DNA of 24,493 nt from an uncultured Prevotellaceae bacterium (GTDB lineage Bacteria > Bacteroidota > Bacteroidia > Bacteroidales > Bacteroidaceae). The translations under genes were made by a program, and so were the position numbers. Below, piece by piece: positions 23,307 through 24,493 of the stretch (position 1 is its first letter; every line of letters starts with the position of its first letter). The DNA lies in NCBI GenBank assembly GCA_900557555.1, contig USTH01000020.1:1-24493 (forward strand). Reading direction: 5' to 3'. Under the pieces are notes generated by a model. That model was not told the DNA's origin and did no database searches. It was given only the letters and a program-made list of their open reading frames with translations.

Positions 23307-24314
23307 TTGAAATCTTCATATATATATATTATAATAATAGCTCTGCTTGCTGCCTCTTGTTCTGGCAACAGGCAGAGCTTTACTTTGTCTGGCAAGTTCA
23401 AGGGCTTGCAAGACGGAGCGTTTATGTGCTTCAGCCGCTCGCCAGAGTGGGGGTCGCTTGACACTGTCAAAATTGTTGATGGCGAATTCACGATGACCCA
23501 TTCGCTGACTGACACTTCAATCATCATTTTGCAATATCCAAATTTCTTGCAGACTCAGGTGATTGCCATTCCTGGTGGCAAAGCCAAGTTGAGGGGTGAT
23601 GCCAACAACATTAAGCGCGTCAAGGTGAGCGGTGACGACGAGAATGAGGAACTTAGCGATTTCAACGATAGAACCGCGGGTTTGGGAGAGCGACAGGCAA
23701 GATTGGAAGCCGAAGCTTTTATACGTGACAATCCGCAACTCTGGGCAAGCGTTGCTCTGTTTGAGAGATTTTTCCTGCAAGCAGAGAGGCCGGACTATAA
23801 CAAGATTGATAAACTTCTCGGACTGATGTTGAAGGCCTGCCCGAACCGCCATTATCTCCATTTGATAGCTAATGAGGTTATGCCCTTATTGAAGTGCAGG
23901 GCAGGCGTAAGGTTACCGACATTCAAGGCTTCGACCATTGACGGAGCAGTGGTTGACAACTCCACTTTCAAGGGGAAGGCGGTCTTGGTTACTTTTTGGA
24001 GCACAATAGACAATGATTTTGTCTTTCCTGTCGTTAACCAAAGACACCTGATGCGCCGTGTCGCCAATCGTGTGGCGCAACTCAATATATGTCTTGATGT
24101 TGATACGGCATCATGTCTCAGGGTGTTGAGGGCAGATACCATCGGAGGTTATAATGTTTGTGACAGAAAGGCGTTTGATTCTCCTTTGGTCAAATTGTTC
24201 GGGCTAAAAAAGATGCCGGCCAATATTCTTGTTGACTCTAAAGGTGTCGTAAGGGTGCGCGATGTCGCTCCCGAAAATCTTGAAGAGGAGTTTCGCAAAT
24301 TGGGAATAAATTGA
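23307..24314 (+). CDS. DUF4369/thioredoxin-fold lipoprotein lacking the CXXC motif, TTG start
   Basis: A 335-residue lipoprotein starting at TTG 23307. No ATG lies between the upstream in-frame TGA (23292-23294) and the lipobox, and the next ATG (codon 40) would remove the signal (residues 1-18, ...LLAASC). Residues about 22-115 resemble DUF4369 (FTLSGKFKGLQDGAFMCFSR, DTVKIVDGEFTM). Residues about 200-335 have the thioredoxin/TlpA fold: LPTFKASTIDG, GKAVLVTFWST, then KKMPANILVDSKGVV with the cis-Pro. The usual WxxxCxxC active site reads WSTIDND (from Trp231), so no redox Cys pair exists. It may act by binding and not by disulfide chemistry. It begins 7 bp after the TPR lipoprotein gene and is probably co-transcribed with it. 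A run of TA dinucleotides encodes residues 5-11. Confidence 0.75.
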   Translation: MKSSYIYIIIIALLAASCSGNRQSFTLSGKFKGLQDGAFMCFSRSPEWGSLDTVKIVDGEFTMTHSLTDTSIIILQYPNFLQTQVIAIPGGKAKLRGDANNIKRVKVSGDDENEELSDFNDRTAGLGERQARLEAEAFIRDNPQLWASVALFERFFLQAERPDYNKIDKLLGLMLKACPNRHYLHLIANEVMPLLKCRAGVRLPTFKASTIDGAVVDNSTFKGKAVLVTFWSTIDNDFVFPVVNQRHLMRRVANRVAQLNICLDVDTASCLRVLRADTIGGYNVCDRKAFDSPLVKLFGLKKMPANILVDSKGVVRVRDVAPENLEEEFRKLGIN

Positions 24315-24350
24315 GTACCCCTATCGGGACAAGCCTCAAATGAAAATGCG

Positions 24351-24399
24351 AGAGCGGCAAAGTACTGTGAAGCAGAACTTTGCCGCTCTGTTTCTTTCC
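24351..24399 (+). terminator. Intrinsic terminator after the TPR/thioredoxin-fold operon
   Basis: AGAGCGGCAAAGT at 24351-24363 pairs perfectly with ACTTTGCCGCTCT at 24377-24389 around a 13-nt loop, followed by GTTTCTTTCC. It lies 36 bp after the stop codon. Confidence 0.85.
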
Positions 24400-24455
24400 T
24401 GACTTCGTCACTCAAAAAATACGTATTTTATAACTGGTTGATAAACAATATTTTG

Positions 24456-24486
24456 TATCTTTGCGTACCCTCGTTTTGGGGTACGC
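24456..24486 (+). promoter_or_regulatory. Promoter of the next gene with an 8-bp palindrome at the start site
   Basis: TATCTTTG at 24456-24463 is a full -7 box, with a TTG at 24438-24440 as a possible -33. GCGTACCC at 24463-24470 and GGGTACGC at 24479-24486 form a palindrome that begins at the last base of the box and spans the expected start of transcription. It could be an operator or a 5' hairpin. The gene itself lies beyond the window. Confidence 0.55.
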
Positions 24487-24493
24487 AAAAGAT

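Overview
The window looks like chromosome from a member of Bacteroidota, order Bacteroidales, most likely Prevotella or a close relative (Segatella). The reasons are: promoters with the Bacteroidota -7 box TAnnTTTG and no clear Shine-Dalgarno sites; a type IX secretion component (PorZ) ending in a CTD sorting domain; many lipoproteins; the families DUF4252 and DUF4369; and Bacteroidales-type integrase, Mob, IS1380 and paired radical SAM remnants. The genus is an inference.

Positions 1 to about 5990 are a decayed mobile island next to the 3' end of a tRNA(CAU) gene (5999-6072, minus strand). It holds a truncated tyrosine recombinase running off the left edge, a mobilization (Mob) pseudogene with two nonsense codons, a PstS-like binding lipoprotein, the 5' stump of an IS1380-type transposase, a 13-bp inverted repeat, an AraC C-terminal stump, an intact SPL-like radical SAM gene preceded by the broken C-terminus of its probable partner, a metallo-beta-lactamase-fold hydrolase, and a divergent intact AraC regulator. 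Three AAGGTCAC direct repeats and a terminator lie between the regulator and the tRNA.

Positions 6000 to 8640 hold a secreted GH27 alpha-galactosidase with a C-terminal carbohydrate-binding domain and a WbqC-like protein. They are separated by a perfect 17-bp terminator hairpin, and a second 18-bp hairpin ends the block. Positions 8669 to 15475 are a minus-strand operon: leuS, a YitT-type membrane protein, the XTP/dITP diphosphatase, then porZ.

Positions 15792 to 19677 are a plus-strand cluster: ECF sigma factor, probable membrane anti-sigma factor (ATGA overlap), DUF4252 protein, secreted transglutaminase-like protein with BspA-like repeats, and a second small secreted protein resembling the DUF4252 protein. 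I infer a sigma-controlled envelope module. After it come a CNNM/CBS membrane protein, an OmpA-like/TPR lipoprotein and a DUF4369/thioredoxin-fold lipoprotein that lacks the CXXC motif.

The least explained feature is a dispersed intergenic repeat. It has two full copies (19842-20015, 21268-21458) and one right-half copy (15583-15661). Full copies have imperfect terminal inverted repeats, approximately TTAACCCAAATCGGTCATTAGG, and arms that could fold into one long hairpin. All three lie in the same orientation upstream of the promoter of a plus-strand gene. No CRISPR array or rRNA was seen.
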